Below, in pieces: positions 26,650 to 35,261 of a DNA stretch of 54,263 nucleotides. Within the stretch, counting starts at the first letter, position 1. Each line of letters starts with the position of its first letter. The stretch is from NCBI GenBank assembly GCA_015067585.1, contig SVMC01000009.1, forward strand, positions 1-54,263. Reading direction: 5' to 3'. The stretch comes from Oscillospiraceae bacterium (lineage in GTDB: Bacteria; Bacillota; Clostridia; Oscillospirales; Oscillospiraceae). Under the pieces are notes generated by a model. That model was not told the origin of the DNA. It saw only the letters and a program-made list of their open reading frames with translations, and searched no databases. Both the position numbers and the translations under genes were made by a program.

Positions 26650-27520
26650 CGTGCGCTCCTTCTTTCGGCGGCTGCTCTAAGCTGAAGCGGCCCAGCTTTG
26701 TGCTGCGGTATTCCTCCAGCAGCACTCTGGCCATCCGCTCGGTGTTCAGCTCGCCTCTTGCCAGCAAAAAGCCACGGCGTGCCGCCGCAAGTTCCAAAAG
26801 CTCCCAGCCCTTGGCCTCCGGCGACGCCTCGATCTGATAGCGCTGCCGCAGAGCGTCCGGGTAGATCTTCCACAGATGCTCCATCAGGCTGCAGGCCAGC
26901 TCTTCCATATCATATACATCGTCCTTCACCGCGCCGGTGTAGGCGATCTTCAGGCCCACCTGAGGATCTTCAAACTTGGGCCAGAGGATACCGGGAGTAT
27001 CCAAAAGCAAAAGTCCCTGATCCACGGTGACCCACTGCTTGCCCCGGGTGACACCGGGACGGTTCTCCGCCTTGGCGCCCTTGCGTCCGGCGATCTGATT
27101 GATGAAGGTGGATTTACCCACATTGGGGATGCCCACGATCATCAGCTTGAGAGGTCTTCCAAGCTGTCCCTTGGCGGCATAGCGCTGCAGCTTTTCCGCC
27201 AGCAGACGGCGCACCGCGGGAACAAAACTGTTGATCCCCTTGCGGGATTTGCAGTCGGTGCAGACCACTTCCATGCCCTTGGAGCGGAAATAGTCCGTCC
27301 ATGCCTTGGTCATCTGGGGGTCTGCCATGTCGATGCGGTTGAGAATGATAAGCCTCGGCTTATTGCCGCAGATGGCATCAATGTCCGGGTTACGGCTGGC
27401 CATGGGAATGCGGGCGTCCACCAGCTCGCAGACAGCGTCCACCAACTTGAGGTCTGCCTCCATCATGCGCCGGGTTTTGGTCATGTGGCCCGGATACCAC
27501 TGAATCGTCATTTCTCCCAT
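26630..27520 (-). CDS. rbgA: Ribosome biogenesis GTPase RbgA (YlqF)
   Basis: Circularly permuted GTPase for 50S assembly. The 296-aa product begins with [13 protein letters not shown], then G4 (LNRID) precedes G1 ([14 protein letters not shown]) and G3 (DTPGI), as expected from the permutation; a C-terminal helical domain follows. The ATG shares one base with the lepB stop codon (TGATG). Confidence 0.95.
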   Translation of the reverse strand: MGEMTIQWYPGHMTKTRRMMEADLKLVDAVCELVDARIPMASRNPDIDAICGNKPRLIILNRIDMADPQMTKAWTDYFRSKGMEVVCTDCKSRKGINSFVPAVRRLLAEKLQRYAAKGQLGRPLKLMIVGIPNVGKSTFINQIAGRKGAKAENRPGVTRGKQWVTVDQGLLLLDTPGILWPKFEDPQVGLKIAYTGAVKDDVYDMEELACSLMEHLWKIYPDALRQRYQIEASPEAKGWELLELAAARRGFLLARGELNTERMARVLLEEYRSTKLGRFSLEQPPKEGAHDDRADD

Positions 27521-28152
27521 CAGTGGATCACCCCAAGTCGTCCAAAATCACGGGAATCATGCTCATCTTCCCGACCGGGCCAGACGATCATCAAAGCCTT
27601 GCCCATAATGTATCTCTCATCAAAAATGCCAATGTCCTGATAACGGCTGTCGGCAGAATGGTTGCGGTTGTCACCCATGACAAACACGCAGCCCTCCGGC
27701 ACCGTGGTCGGGAAGGCGATGGTCTCATACAGGGGATGCTGCATGGCCTCGTTAATATAGGGTTCTTCCAGTGCCTCGCCGTCTACATAGACGGTACCCA
27801 CACCATAGTTATCGTAGCGGATGTCCACTTCCTGCCCTTCCACCGCGATCACCCGCTTGACGATGGCTTCGCCATCGGAATAGGTGGGCACACTGGCCAC
27901 CACCACATCCCCCGCCTTGGGTTCAGAATAGAGGGTGTTGCTCAAAAGGGTCAGACGGTCACCGTTCAGCAGTGTGGGGGTCATGGAAGGACCGTCCACA
28001 CTGACCATGCGCATCGCGAATACAAAGATCAGCGTGACCACCGCAATGATATAGATCATATCGTGCAGCAGCTCATAGACCATCTGGGAGAAACTGACCG
28101 GCTCCGCTTTCTTTTCCGGCTGCTGTGTGTCGATTGTCTTATCTTCCATCAT
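27520..28152 (-). CDS. lepB: Signal peptidase I
   Basis: Membrane-anchored serine peptidase that removes signal peptides after Sec or Tat export. The 210-aa product has one N-terminal membrane helix (about 29-50), catalytic S56 in VDGPSMTPT, K99 in IVKRVIAVEGQ, and the GDNRNHSADSR box. It has its own promoter behind the rplS terminator and is coupled to rbgA. Confidence 0.95.
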   Translation of the reverse strand: MMEDKTIDTQQPEKKAEPVSFSQMVYELLHDMIYIIAVVTLIFVFAMRMVSVDGPSMTPTLLNGDRLTLLSNTLYSEPKAGDVVVASVPTYSDGEAIVKRVIAVEGQEVDIRYDNYGVGTVYVDGEALEEPYINEAMQHPLYETIAFPTTVPEGCVFVMGDNRNHSADSRYQDIGIFDERYIMGKALMIVWPGREDEHDSRDFGRLGVIH

Positions 28153-28184
28153 AAAATTGCTCCTTTCCGGCAGCTTCTCAGAAT

Positions 28185-28213
28185 ATTATACACGAAAAAG
28201 CCCCTGTTGAAAA
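28185..28213 (-). promoter_or_regulatory. Promoter of lepB-rbgA-rnhB-yraN
   Basis: TTTTCA (28208-28213), 17-bp spacer, TATAAT (28185-28190). Confidence 0.65.
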
Positions 28214-28222
28214 GCATGAAAT

Positions 28223-28253
28223 AAAAAGAGACAGCGCATAGCTGCCTCTTTTT
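28223..28253 (-). terminator. Terminator of rplS
   Basis: 13-bp stem with one mismatch (28223-28235 with 28241-28253), ending in TTTTT on the minus strand. Confidence 0.9.
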
Positions 28254-28275
28254 ACTCTTTGGATGCAGAAAAGAA

Positions 28276-28617
28276 TTAAACTCTTTCCTTGACCTTGGCA
28301 GCCTTGCCAAGACGGTCACGCAGATAGTACAGCTTCGCACGGCGAACCTTACCACGGCGGACGGTTTCAACCTTGACGATGGACGGGGAGTGAACAGGGA
28401 ATACCTTTTCACAGCCAACGCCATAGCTCAGACGGCGAACAGTGATGCTCTCTTCGATGCCGCCATGCTTGCGGGCGATGATGGTGCCTTCGAACACCTG
28501 AACTCTTTCACGAGCGCCTTCCTTAATCTTTACATGAACGCGAACGGTGTCACCGACATTCATTGCGGGCAGTTCTTCCTTCATGTACTGGCTGGTCAGA
28601 GCCTTCATCAGATCCAT
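28276..28617 (-). CDS. rplS: Ribosomal protein L19
   Basis: 113-aa component of the 50S subunit near the 30S interface. The sequence contains the conserved [29 protein letters not shown] and [24 protein letters not shown] blocks. AGGAGG stands before the ATG. It forms a single-gene unit with a clear promoter, a roughly 100-nt leader and a terminator. Confidence 0.98.
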   Translation of the reverse strand: MDLMKALTSQYMKEELPAMNVGDTVRVHVKIKEGARERVQVFEGTIIARKHGGIEESITVRRLSYGVGCEKVFPVHSPSIVKVETVRRGKVRRAKLYYLRDRLGKAAKVKERV

Positions 28618-28639
28618 AATATTGTCCTCCTAAATTATT

Positions 28640-28715
28640 TAGCGTTCATATCGCAAGGAATGCCGCTGTACCCTCAGATACCGGCTGCGACAGAGGACCA
28701 CCAGATTTCACAGAC
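28640..28715 (-). promoter_or_regulatory. Candidate L19 leader (autoregulatory mRNA structure)
   Basis: The untranslated leader of rplS contains a GAGGGTACAGCGGCATTCC block and a CCTTGCGATATGAACGC block close to the gene. Position and sequence resemble the Firmicute L19 leader, by which L19 would bind its own mRNA. Memory-based match only; no covariance model was run. Confidence 0.45.
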
Positions 28716-28721
28716 TCGTGT

Positions 28722-28750
28722 ATTATAACACCGAGAGCTGACAAAAGCAA
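28722..28750 (-). promoter_or_regulatory. Promoter of rplS
   Basis: TTGCTT (28745-28750), 17-bp spacer, TATAAT (28722-28727), about 105 nt before the start codon. Confidence 0.78.
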
Positions 28751-28779
28751 GTAAAATTTTGACTATTTTTTGTGTTTTT

Positions 28780-29643
28780 TTAAATGTTTTCCTGTTGATT
28801 TTTTGCAGCCTGCACCACATTGCGAAGCAAAATCGCAGTGGTCACAGCGCCTACGCCGCCGGGTACGGGGGTGACGGCAGAAGCGGCCTCTGCCTCGTCA
28901 AAGCGGACATCGCCCACATAGCGGCCAAGGGTCTCGCTCCAGTTGACGCCCACATCCAGCACCACAGCGCCGGGTGCAATGTGCTCTTCACCAAGCATAC
29001 CCTCGCAGCCTGCGGCGGCCACCAGGATCTCTGCCTGCTTCGTCATGGCAGGAAGGTCGGCGGTTCTCGTGTGGCAGACGGTGACGGTGGCATTTTTATG
29101 AAGCAGCAGCATGGAAAGGGGTCTGCCCACCACGGGACTGCGTCCCACCACCACCGCGTGCTTTCCGGCGGGATCAATGTCATAATACCGCAGGATCTCC
29201 ATGCAGGCGCTGGGGGTGCAGGGGGCAAAGCCCAAAGGCTTTCTCAGGAAGACGCCGGCGGCAGAGCCGTCGGTCATGCCGTCCACATCCTTGCGGGGAT
29301 CGAGGGCTGCGATGATCTTCGTCTCAAAGGGACGAAGGGCCTTGGGAAGGGGGCGGAACAGCAGAACGCCGTGAATGCTGTCGTCCTCACTCAGCTCTTT
29401 CAGCACCGCTGCCAGAGTGTCGGCATCGGTGTCCACCGGCAGCACCCGGTTCACAACCTGTACGCCTACGGTACCTGCCCGCTTCATAATGCCCTTTTCA
29501 TAGGCAAGGTCGGAAGGGTCTTCTCCCAGCCGCACCACGCACAGGGTGGGCAGGAGGCCGTTTTCCTTCATTTTTTCAGTTTCTTCCCGCAGGGCCTCAC
29601 AAAGGGCCGCTGCTACGGGTTTTCCGGATAAAATCTCAGCCAT
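28780..29643 (-). CDS. folD: Bifunctional methylenetetrahydrofolate dehydrogenase/methenyltetrahydrofolate cyclohydrolase
   Basis: Interconverts methylene-, methenyl- and formyl-tetrahydrofolate. The 287-aa product has a Rossmann NADP site (VVVGRSPVVGRPLSMLLLHKNATVTVCHT) and the C-terminal PVPGGVGAVTTAILLRN signature. In the catalytic region the usual Lys block is replaced by a more variable AYEKGIMKRAGTVG stretch, with the Lys of YEKG in place. Last gene of fhs-fchA-folD. Confidence 0.94.
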   Translation of the reverse strand: MAEILSGKPVAAALCEALREETEKMKENGLLPTLCVVRLGEDPSDLAYEKGIMKRAGTVGVQVVNRVLPVDTDADTLAAVLKELSEDDSIHGVLLFRPLPKALRPFETKIIAALDPRKDVDGMTDGSAAGVFLRKPLGFAPCTPSACMEILRYYDIDPAGKHAVVVGRSPVVGRPLSMLLLHKNATVTVCHTRTADLPAMTKQAEILVAAAGCEGMLGEEHIAPGAVVLDVGVNWSETLGRYVGDVRFDEAEAASAVTPVPGGVGAVTTAILLRNVVQAAKNQQENI

Positions 29644-29652
29644 AGTTTTACC

Positions 29653-30267
29653 TCACAGTGCGGCGCGTACCTGGGCAAAGATCGCGTCTGCCTTTTCGCA
29701 GGCAGCAAGATACGCATTCGCTTTTTCATTCAGTTCCTCGGCGGCTGCGCGGTCACGCAGGGCGCCGGTATTGATAAACACATTCAGGCTTGCCGCCTGC
29801 AGCGCTGCCTTACACAGCACCGCACCGCAGCCAGCGTCGGACACCGCAAGACGGGAGCCTTTTTCCGCGAACACCTCGATCACATCGATGGCTTCCGCAC
29901 AAAGGCGCATAATCTCTAAAGGCGCACCACAGGCATTTAGGGTAGCCTGCTCCAGAACCTCTGCGCGCTTGGGGTCATCCTTGGGGATGGCATAGGCCGC
30001 AGCCAGAGGCGCGAAGCAATCCGCATCCGCCTTCACCTGATGGAGAAGTGCTGCCTGCAGCTCGTCGCAGCGGGCCATCATGGCCCGAAGCTCCGGCTCC
30101 ACAGCGGCATATTTTTTCTTGCCAACACTCAGGGCACCTACCATGTTGCCCAGAGCGGTGCCAATCGCACCGGCCAGAGCCGCCGCACCGCCACCGCCGG
30201 GGGTGGGGGCAGAGGATGCCAGTACAGCCACAAATTCGCGGCAGGAACGGTCCATTTGTTCCATCAT
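29653..30267 (-). CDS. fchA: Cyclodeaminase/cyclohydrolase family protein (FchA-like methenyl-THF cyclohydrolase)
   Basis: 204-aa helical protein of the FTCD cyclodeaminase family, which hydrolyses methenyl-THF or removes ammonia from formimino-THF. The signature APTPGGGGAAALAGAIGTALGNMV and the later CGAPLEIMRLC segment are present. Start at ATG 30267 is set by TAAGGAGG. Lying between fhs and folD, it most likely acts as cyclohydrolase in the same one-carbon pathway, partly overlapping folD in function. Confidence 0.9.
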   Translation of the reverse strand: MMEQMDRSCREFVAVLASSAPTPGGGGAAALAGAIGTALGNMVGALSVGKKKYAAVEPELRAMMARCDELQAALLHQVKADADCFAPLAAAYAIPKDDPKRAEVLEQATLNACGAPLEIMRLCAEAIDVIEVFAEKGSRLAVSDAGCGAVLCKAALQAASLNVFINTGALRDRAAAEELNEKANAYLAACEKADAIFAQVRAAL

Positions 30268-30277
30268 AATTTCCTCC

Positions 30278-31951
30278 TTAGAACAGGCCGGAGATCTTGC
30301 CGGTCTCGTCCACATCGATGCGCTCTGCTGCGGGAGACTTGGGAAGTCCGGGCATGGTCATGATCTCGCCGGTGAGGGCCACAAGGAAGCCTGCGCCCGC
30401 ACTGACCTTGACATTGCGCACAGTGACGGTGAAGCCGGTGGGTGCGCCCAGCTTTGTGGGATCGTCGGACAGGGAATACTGGGTCTTGGCCATGCAGATG
30501 GGCAGCTTGTCGAAGCCAAGCTCCGTGAGCTGACGGATCTGCTTCTGGGCCTGCACGGTGAAGCTGACGCCGTCGCCGCCGTAGACCTTGCGGACGATGG
30601 CTTCGATCTTATTTTCAATGCTGTCTTCCAGCTCGTAGGCAAAGGTAAAGTCGTTGGGCAGTTCGCAAAGACGAACCACTTCCTCTGCCATGGCAATGCC
30701 GCCTTCGCCGCCCTTGGCCCAGACTTCGCTCAGTACCACATTGACGCCCAGTTCGCGGCACTTTTCGTGAATGAGGGCCAGTTCTGCCTCGGTATCCTGG
30801 GGGAAGCGGTTAATTGCCACCACGCAGGGCAGACGGTAGACCTTCGTGACATTCTCCACATGCTTGAGGAGGTTAGGCAGGCCCTTTTCCAGCGCTTGCA
30901 GATTCTCTTCGCCGGTCTGGGTCTTGGGCACGCCGCCGTTGTACTTCAGTGCTCTGGCAGTTGCCACCAGCACCACGCAATCGGGCTTGAGGTTTGCCAT
31001 GCGGCACTTGATGTCGAGGAACTTTTCCGCGCCAAGGTCAGCGCCGAAGCCTGCCTCGGTGACGCAGTAATCCGCCAGACGGCGGGCCACACGGGTGGCG
31101 GTCACGGAGTTGCAGCCGTGGGCGATGTTGGCAAAGGGGCCGCCGTGAACGAAGGCGGGGGTATGCTCCAAGGTCTGCACTAAATTGGGCTTCAGAGCAT
31201 CCCGCAGCAGGGCAGCCATAGCGCCCTGAGCCTTCAGGTCGCCTGCGGTAACAGGCTTGTCGTCATAAGTGTAACCCACAATGATGCGGGCAAGTCTTTC
31301 CTTGAGGTCGGTGATATCGGAGGCCAGGCACAGCACTGCCATGATCTCGGAGGCTACGGTGATATCATAGCCATCCTCACGGGGCACGCCGTTGACCTTG
31401 CCGCCCAGACCGTCCACCACGAAGCGAAGCTGGCGGTCATTCATATCCACACAGCGGCGCCAGGTGATCTTTCGGGGGTCGATGTTCAGGGAATTGCCCT
31501 GATAGATATGGTTATCCAGCATGGCGGCCAGCAGATTGTTGGCAGCGCCGATGGCATGGAAGTCGCCGGTAAAGTGCAGGTTGATGTCCTCCATGGGAAC
31601 CACCTGTGCATAGCCGCCGCCGGCAGCGCCGCCTTTGATGCCGAACACAGGGCCAAGGGAGGGTTCACGCAGGGCCACCATGACATTCTTGCCGATGCGG
31701 CGCAGGCCGTCTGCCAGACCGATGGTGGTGGTGGTCTTGCCCTCACCCGCGGGGGTGGGGTTGATGGCGGTGACAAGGATCAGCTTGCCGTCGCCCCGCT
31801 TGGAATCCTGCAGGATCTTGGGATCTACCTTTGCCTTCCAGGAGCCGTACTGCTCCAGATAGTCGCTGTCGATCCCGGCTTGCTGTGCGATGGTGGTGAT
31901 GGGTTCCATTTTCGTGGACTGAACGATTTCAATATCGGATAAATAAGCCAT
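30278..31951 (-). CDS. fhs: Formate-tetrahydrofolate ligase
   Basis: ATP-dependent formation of 10-formyl-THF from formate, the entry into the methyl branch of acetogenic metabolism and into purine C1 supply. The 557-aa product has the P-loop GEGKTT (69-74) within [20 protein letters not shown], the [21 protein letters not shown] region and the C-terminal [15 protein letters not shown] motif. First gene of the fhs-fchA-folD operon. No carbon monoxide dehydrogenase gene is seen nearby, so acetogenesis cannot be claimed. Confidence 0.97.
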   Translation of the reverse strand: MAYLSDIEIVQSTKMEPITTIAQQAGIDSDYLEQYGSWKAKVDPKILQDSKRGDGKLILVTAINPTPAGEGKTTTTIGLADGLRRIGKNVMVALREPSLGPVFGIKGGAAGGGYAQVVPMEDINLHFTGDFHAIGAANNLLAAMLDNHIYQGNSLNIDPRKITWRRCVDMNDRQLRFVVDGLGGKVNGVPREDGYDITVASEIMAVLCLASDITDLKERLARIIVGYTYDDKPVTAGDLKAQGAMAALLRDALKPNLVQTLEHTPAFVHGGPFANIAHGCNSVTATRVARRLADYCVTEAGFGADLGAEKFLDIKCRMANLKPDCVVLVATARALKYNGGVPKTQTGEENLQALEKGLPNLLKHVENVTKVYRLPCVVAINRFPQDTEAELALIHEKCRELGVNVVLSEVWAKGGEGGIAMAEEVVRLCELPNDFTFAYELEDSIENKIEAIVRKVYGGDGVSFTVQAQKQIRQLTELGFDKLPICMAKTQYSLSDDPTKLGAPTGFTVTVRNVKVSAGAGFLVALTGEIMTMPGLPKSPAAERIDVDETGKISGLF

Positions 31952-32001
31952 AAGCTACTCTCCTGATCCCGATGCATCCGCACCGTAGTATTTCAGCATA
32001 T

Positions 32002-32031
32002 ATTATGACGGATAGAGCGGCATCCCGTCAA
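32002..32031 (-). promoter_or_regulatory. Promoter of fhs-fchA-folD
   Basis: TTGACG (32026-32031), 18-bp spacer, CATAAT (32002-32007). Confidence 0.62.
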
Positions 32032-32090
32032 GCCTTGGAATAAAAAAAGTATTCCATACAAAGATTTTTTTCGCATCCTTTGCCGCAAAC

Positions 32091-32124
32091 AAAAAACCTG
32101 CACCCCAAAACGGAATGCAGGCAT
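32091..32124 (-). terminator. Terminator of the duplicated-domain lipoprotein gene
   Basis: Stem CCTGCA (32097-32102) with TGCAGG (32116-32121), loop of 13 nt, TTTTTTG on the minus strand. Confidence 0.75.
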
Positions 32125-32148
32125 TTTTGCATTGTCAGGCGAAAAGGC

Positions 32149-33279
32149 TCACGGAACCGTGACCTTCTCCAGCTCGCAAAGGCTGCGGAGGGTGTCATAG
32201 TCATTTGGTTCCTCCGGCACATGGATAGAAACAGCGATACCGGCCTCCTCAAAGTGCATGTTGTTCCTTTTAGCATCGTAGGCGAAGCCATCCTCATCCG
32301 GAAAAACTTCACTCGTCTCGCAAACGGACTTAAATGTAATCACACCGTTCTGAAAAATCGTGTAGGTGATTCCACGGTTCCAATCGAACTGATCAAGAAG
32401 CACTTCTCCGGGATTATAATAATAAGTCATACCAAAGGAAAATAGCTCAATATTCCAAAGAGTAAATCCTTCAATTTCTTCCGGTGGCGTATAGACCGTA
32501 GTAAGGGATTCAAAATGGCCACTGTGTATCAGTTCCTCCACAGAGGGGTACCAGAGAGATCTTTCGCTTGGCTCCATCTCCCAAGTGGCGATTGCCGGTG
32601 CATCTTCCGTGATCTCGGTATCGGTTTCCTCCACTTCGGCCATCTCCCAATTAGCTTCTGCCAGTGCATCTTCCGTGATATCGATTCGTTTCACCTGACA
32701 CAGCTTGCGGAGGGTGTCATAATCATTCAAAATATCCGGCACCTGAATGGATATGATACCGCCGTCCTGAATGAAGGTCATTTTGTTCTGATCTGCTTCA
32801 TAAACAAAGCCGTCTTCATCCGGAATCATATGGTTATCCTCAAAAAATGTATTTGGATTGAATTCCGGCTCCCGATGATTGGTCACAAGGATGCCTTCGG
32901 AATAGGAAAATCCAGCCGCAGTTTCACCCGGCATATAATAATAGTGTATCGAATATGGACTCACTTCAATCAGATAAAGTTGGCGTCCGCTCAATGTTTG
33001 CGGAGGTACATAGATCGTGGAAAGCTCGCCTACCTTACCCATCCACTCCATGGTTTTTGGCTGTATTGCCTGGATCATTGCCTCCACGGAGGTATAAGTC
33101 GGCCACGCGATCTCCGCATCCCCCAAAGAAATGGTGGGATCTTCGTCTGCTTTTGTGTCTGCTACAATCTGATCGGTTCTTGTCACCTGTGCAGGCGGGT
33201 CAATGACTTCCTCTTGCGGAGTGCAGCCAACCGCAAAACTCAAAAGGATCGCAAGAAGTATGGTCAGTACTTTTTTCAT
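32149..33279 (-). CDS. Lipoprotein with two copies of an unknown domain
   Basis: 376-aa secreted lipoprotein of unrecognised family. The N-terminus is a lipoprotein signal with lipobox FAVGC (C19). Two homologous units of about 130 aa follow. Unit 1 (about 58-200) and unit 2 (about 245-376) share, in order, an SVE start, a TIYVPP or TVYTPP strand, a YYYMPGE or YYYNPGE turn, the PDEDGFVYEA or PDEDGFAYDA block and NDYDTLRKLC or NDYDTLRSLC at the end. Between them is an acidic linker with alternating ATWEM/ANWEM repeats. It is a single-gene unit with promoter 33417-33444. Function unknown; surface binding or sensing is possible. Confidence 0.85.
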   Translation of the reverse strand: MKKVLTILLAILLSFAVGCTPQEEVIDPPAQVTRTDQIVADTKADEDPTISLGDAEIAWPTYTSVEAMIQAIQPKTMEWMGKVGELSTIYVPPQTLSGRQLYLIEVSPYSIHYYYMPGETAAGFSYSEGILVTNHREPEFNPNTFFEDNHMIPDEDGFVYEADQNKMTFIQDGGIISIQVPDILNDYDTLRKLCQVKRIDITEDALAEANWEMAEVEETDTEITEDAPAIATWEMEPSERSLWYPSVEELIHSGHFESLTTVYTPPEEIEGFTLWNIELFSFGMTYYYNPGEVLLDQFDWNRGITYTIFQNGVITFKSVCETSEVFPDEDGFAYDAKRNNMHFEEAGIAVSIHVPEEPNDYDTLRSLCELEKVTVP

Positions 33280-33416
33280 TTGCTTTGCCTCCTATCTATC
33301 TTTTTTCATTTCCCATTCATTGCATTTCTGTCCTTGATTTTCCTTCTTGGAAAGCTGCTGTCTTATTTCTGTGCTGTGGATAGATTTAACTCATTTGTAT
33401 TTATCATGTTTTTCTA

Positions 33417-33444
33417 ATTATAACATAATTATCATCCATTTCAA
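33417..33444 (-). promoter_or_regulatory. Promoter of the lipoprotein gene
   Basis: TTGAAA (33439-33444), 16-bp spacer, TATAAT (33417-33422); about 140 nt of untranslated leader with no recognised structure. Confidence 0.68.
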
Positions 33445-33505
33445 CAGTTTTAGGTGATTTATTTTTTAATTTTTTGTTACATTTTCCTTATCCTGCGCAT
33501 CTATG

Positions 33506-33541
33506 CAAAATCGGCGGGCCGCATTGCTGCGGTCCGCCGAT
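33506..33541 (-). terminator. Terminator of the ktrB-to-rnc operon
   Basis: 14-bp stem with one G-T pair (33510-33523 with 33528-33541), TTTTGC on the minus strand. Confidence 0.85.
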
Positions 33542-33549
33542 GGTTTTTC

Positions 33550-34233
33550 TTATTCTTCCGGGAACAGCCGTTCCACTGCCGCTTTGGCAGCTGCCTGCTC
33601 CGCGCGTTTTTTGCTGCTGCCCTCGCCGGTGCCTACGGTCTTGCCATTGAGATGAACTTCCACCGCAAAGCTCTTGTTGTGATCCGGGCCGCTCTCTCCG
33701 ATGAGGTGATAGGAAAGCTGCTGATCCTTTTTCTGCTGCACCAGCTCCTGCAGCATGGTCTTATAGTCCACATTCCGAAGCTGCTGCTTCGGTACGCTGC
33801 AAAGGATGAAGCGCTCGATGATGCTGTGGGCCGCACCGAAGCCGCCGTCAAGGTAGGCTGCGGCGATCACGGATTCCATAGCATCGGCCAGAATGGAGGC
33901 CCGGCGGCGTCCGCCGTTTTGTGCCTCACCGTGGCCCAAAAGCAGCTCATTGCCGATGCCGATAACTTCGGCTGCGGCTGCAAGGGTGGCTTCGCACACC
34001 ATGTCCGCCCGCATTCGGGTCATTTCCCCCTCGGGTCGGTCGGGGAAGCTGCGGTATAAGTACTCCGCCACCACAAAGCCCAGCACGGAATCCCCCAAAA
34101 ACTCCAGCCGCTCATTGCAGGGCAGCTTGAGATTGCGGTTTTCATTGGCATAGGAGCTGTGGGTCAGGGCATTGCGCAGAAGAGACGGATTCTTGAATTG
34201 ATAATGCAGGGCCGCCTGCAGTTGTTCGTACAT
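33550..34233 (-). CDS. rnc: Ribonuclease III
   Basis: Double-strand-specific endoribonuclease for rRNA and mRNA processing. The 227-aa product has the signature NERLEFLGDSVLGFVVAEYLY, the second acidic cluster DAMESVIAAAYLDGG and a C-terminal double-stranded RNA-binding domain (about 155-225, ending KKRAEQAAAKAAVERLF). It follows plsX by 5 nt and ends the operon. Confidence 0.97.
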   Translation of the reverse strand: MYEQLQAALHYQFKNPSLLRNALTHSSYANENRNLKLPCNERLEFLGDSVLGFVVAEYLYRSFPDRPEGEMTRMRADMVCEATLAAAAEVIGIGNELLLGHGEAQNGGRRRASILADAMESVIAAAYLDGGFGAAHSIIERFILCSVPKQQLRNVDYKTMLQELVQQKKDQQLSYHLIGESGPDHNKSFAVEVHLNGKTVGTGEGSSKKRAEQAAAKAAVERLFPEE

Positions 34234-34238
34234 GATTT

Positions 34239-35261
34239 TTACTCCTTCGGAACCTTCATGGAGGAAATATTGGCGCGGATCTCCTCTACGATGCCGGATT
34301 CCACCGCCTGTTTTGCCTGACGCACCGCGTTGCGGATGGCGAGGGCATCGGAAGAGCCGTGGGCCTTGATGACAGGCTTGGAAATGCCCAACAGCATGGT
34401 GCCGCCCACTTCACGATAGTCCATCAGCTTCTTAAAGTCCTTCACTCCTTTTTTGCAGAAAAGATAGCCGATCTTGCCGCCAATGCTGCCGCCAAACATC
34501 TTCTTGAGCTGGGAGGCCATGAACAGGGCCGTACCCTCGATGCTCTTGAGCAGTACATTGCCGGAAAAGCCGTCGCACACCACCACATCCACAGCGCCCA
34601 GAGGCACATCTCTCGCCTCCACATTGCCGACAAAGTTGATGATGCCGTTGTCGCTTGCCTGCTTCAGGAGGGCATAGCTCTCTTTCTGCAGGGGGGTACC
34701 CTTGGTGTCTTCCGCGCCGATGTTGAGAAGACCCACTCTGGGGTTTTCGATGCCAAGGATCTTGCGGGCGCAGAAGGAGCCCATGCAGCCGAACTGCAGC
34801 ATGAACTCGGGGGTGCATTCCGCGTTGGCGCCGCTGTCGATGATGATGCACTGGCCCGTCTTGGTGGGCATGGTGGGGCCGAAGGCCGCTCTGCGGATGC
34901 CACGGATGCGGCGCACCAGAAGGGTGGCTGCCGTGAGAAGGGCACCTGTGGAGCCCGCGGAGATGAACGCATCGCCGTTTCCGTCTGCCAGGAGCTTCAG
35001 GCCCTGAACAAGGGAGGAATTCCGGTGGCTGTGTACTACATCGGTAGCCTCATCGTGCATATCCACCACATCGTCGGCATTGAAGATCTCCACACCGGCG
35101 GGCAGGGTGTCCACACCGATCTCCCGCAGAGCCTCTAAAATCTCATCGCCGCGGCCTACCAGAGTGATATCCACTCCATAGGCTTCCGCCGCTTGGATCG
35201 CACCGTGTACGATCTCTCTGGGGGCATTGTCGCCGCCCTGTGCATCGATTATGATTCTCAT
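34239..35261 (-). CDS. plsX: Phosphate acyltransferase PlsX
   Basis: Makes acyl-phosphate from acyl-ACP for phospholipid synthesis. The 340-aa product starts MRIIIDAQGGDNAPREIVHG, a family hallmark, and contains FISAGSTGALLTAATLL and the GNVLLKSIEG region. ATG 35261 has AAGGAGG upstream and overlaps the trmFO stop by 4 nt; a longer frame upstream overlaps trmFO and is not supported. No acpP follows; rnc does. Confidence 0.96.
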   Translation of the reverse strand: MRIIIDAQGGDNAPREIVHGAIQAAEAYGVDITLVGRGDEILEALREIGVDTLPAGVEIFNADDVVDMHDEATDVVHSHRNSSLVQGLKLLADGNGDAFISAGSTGALLTAATLLVRRIRGIRRAAFGPTMPTKTGQCIIIDSGANAECTPEFMLQFGCMGSFCARKILGIENPRVGLLNIGAEDTKGTPLQKESYALLKQASDNGIINFVGNVEARDVPLGAVDVVVCDGFSGNVLLKSIEGTALFMASQLKKMFGGSIGGKIGYLFCKKGVKDFKKLMDYREVGGTMLLGISKPVIKAHGSSDALAIRNAVRQAKQAVESGIVEEIRANISSMKVPKE

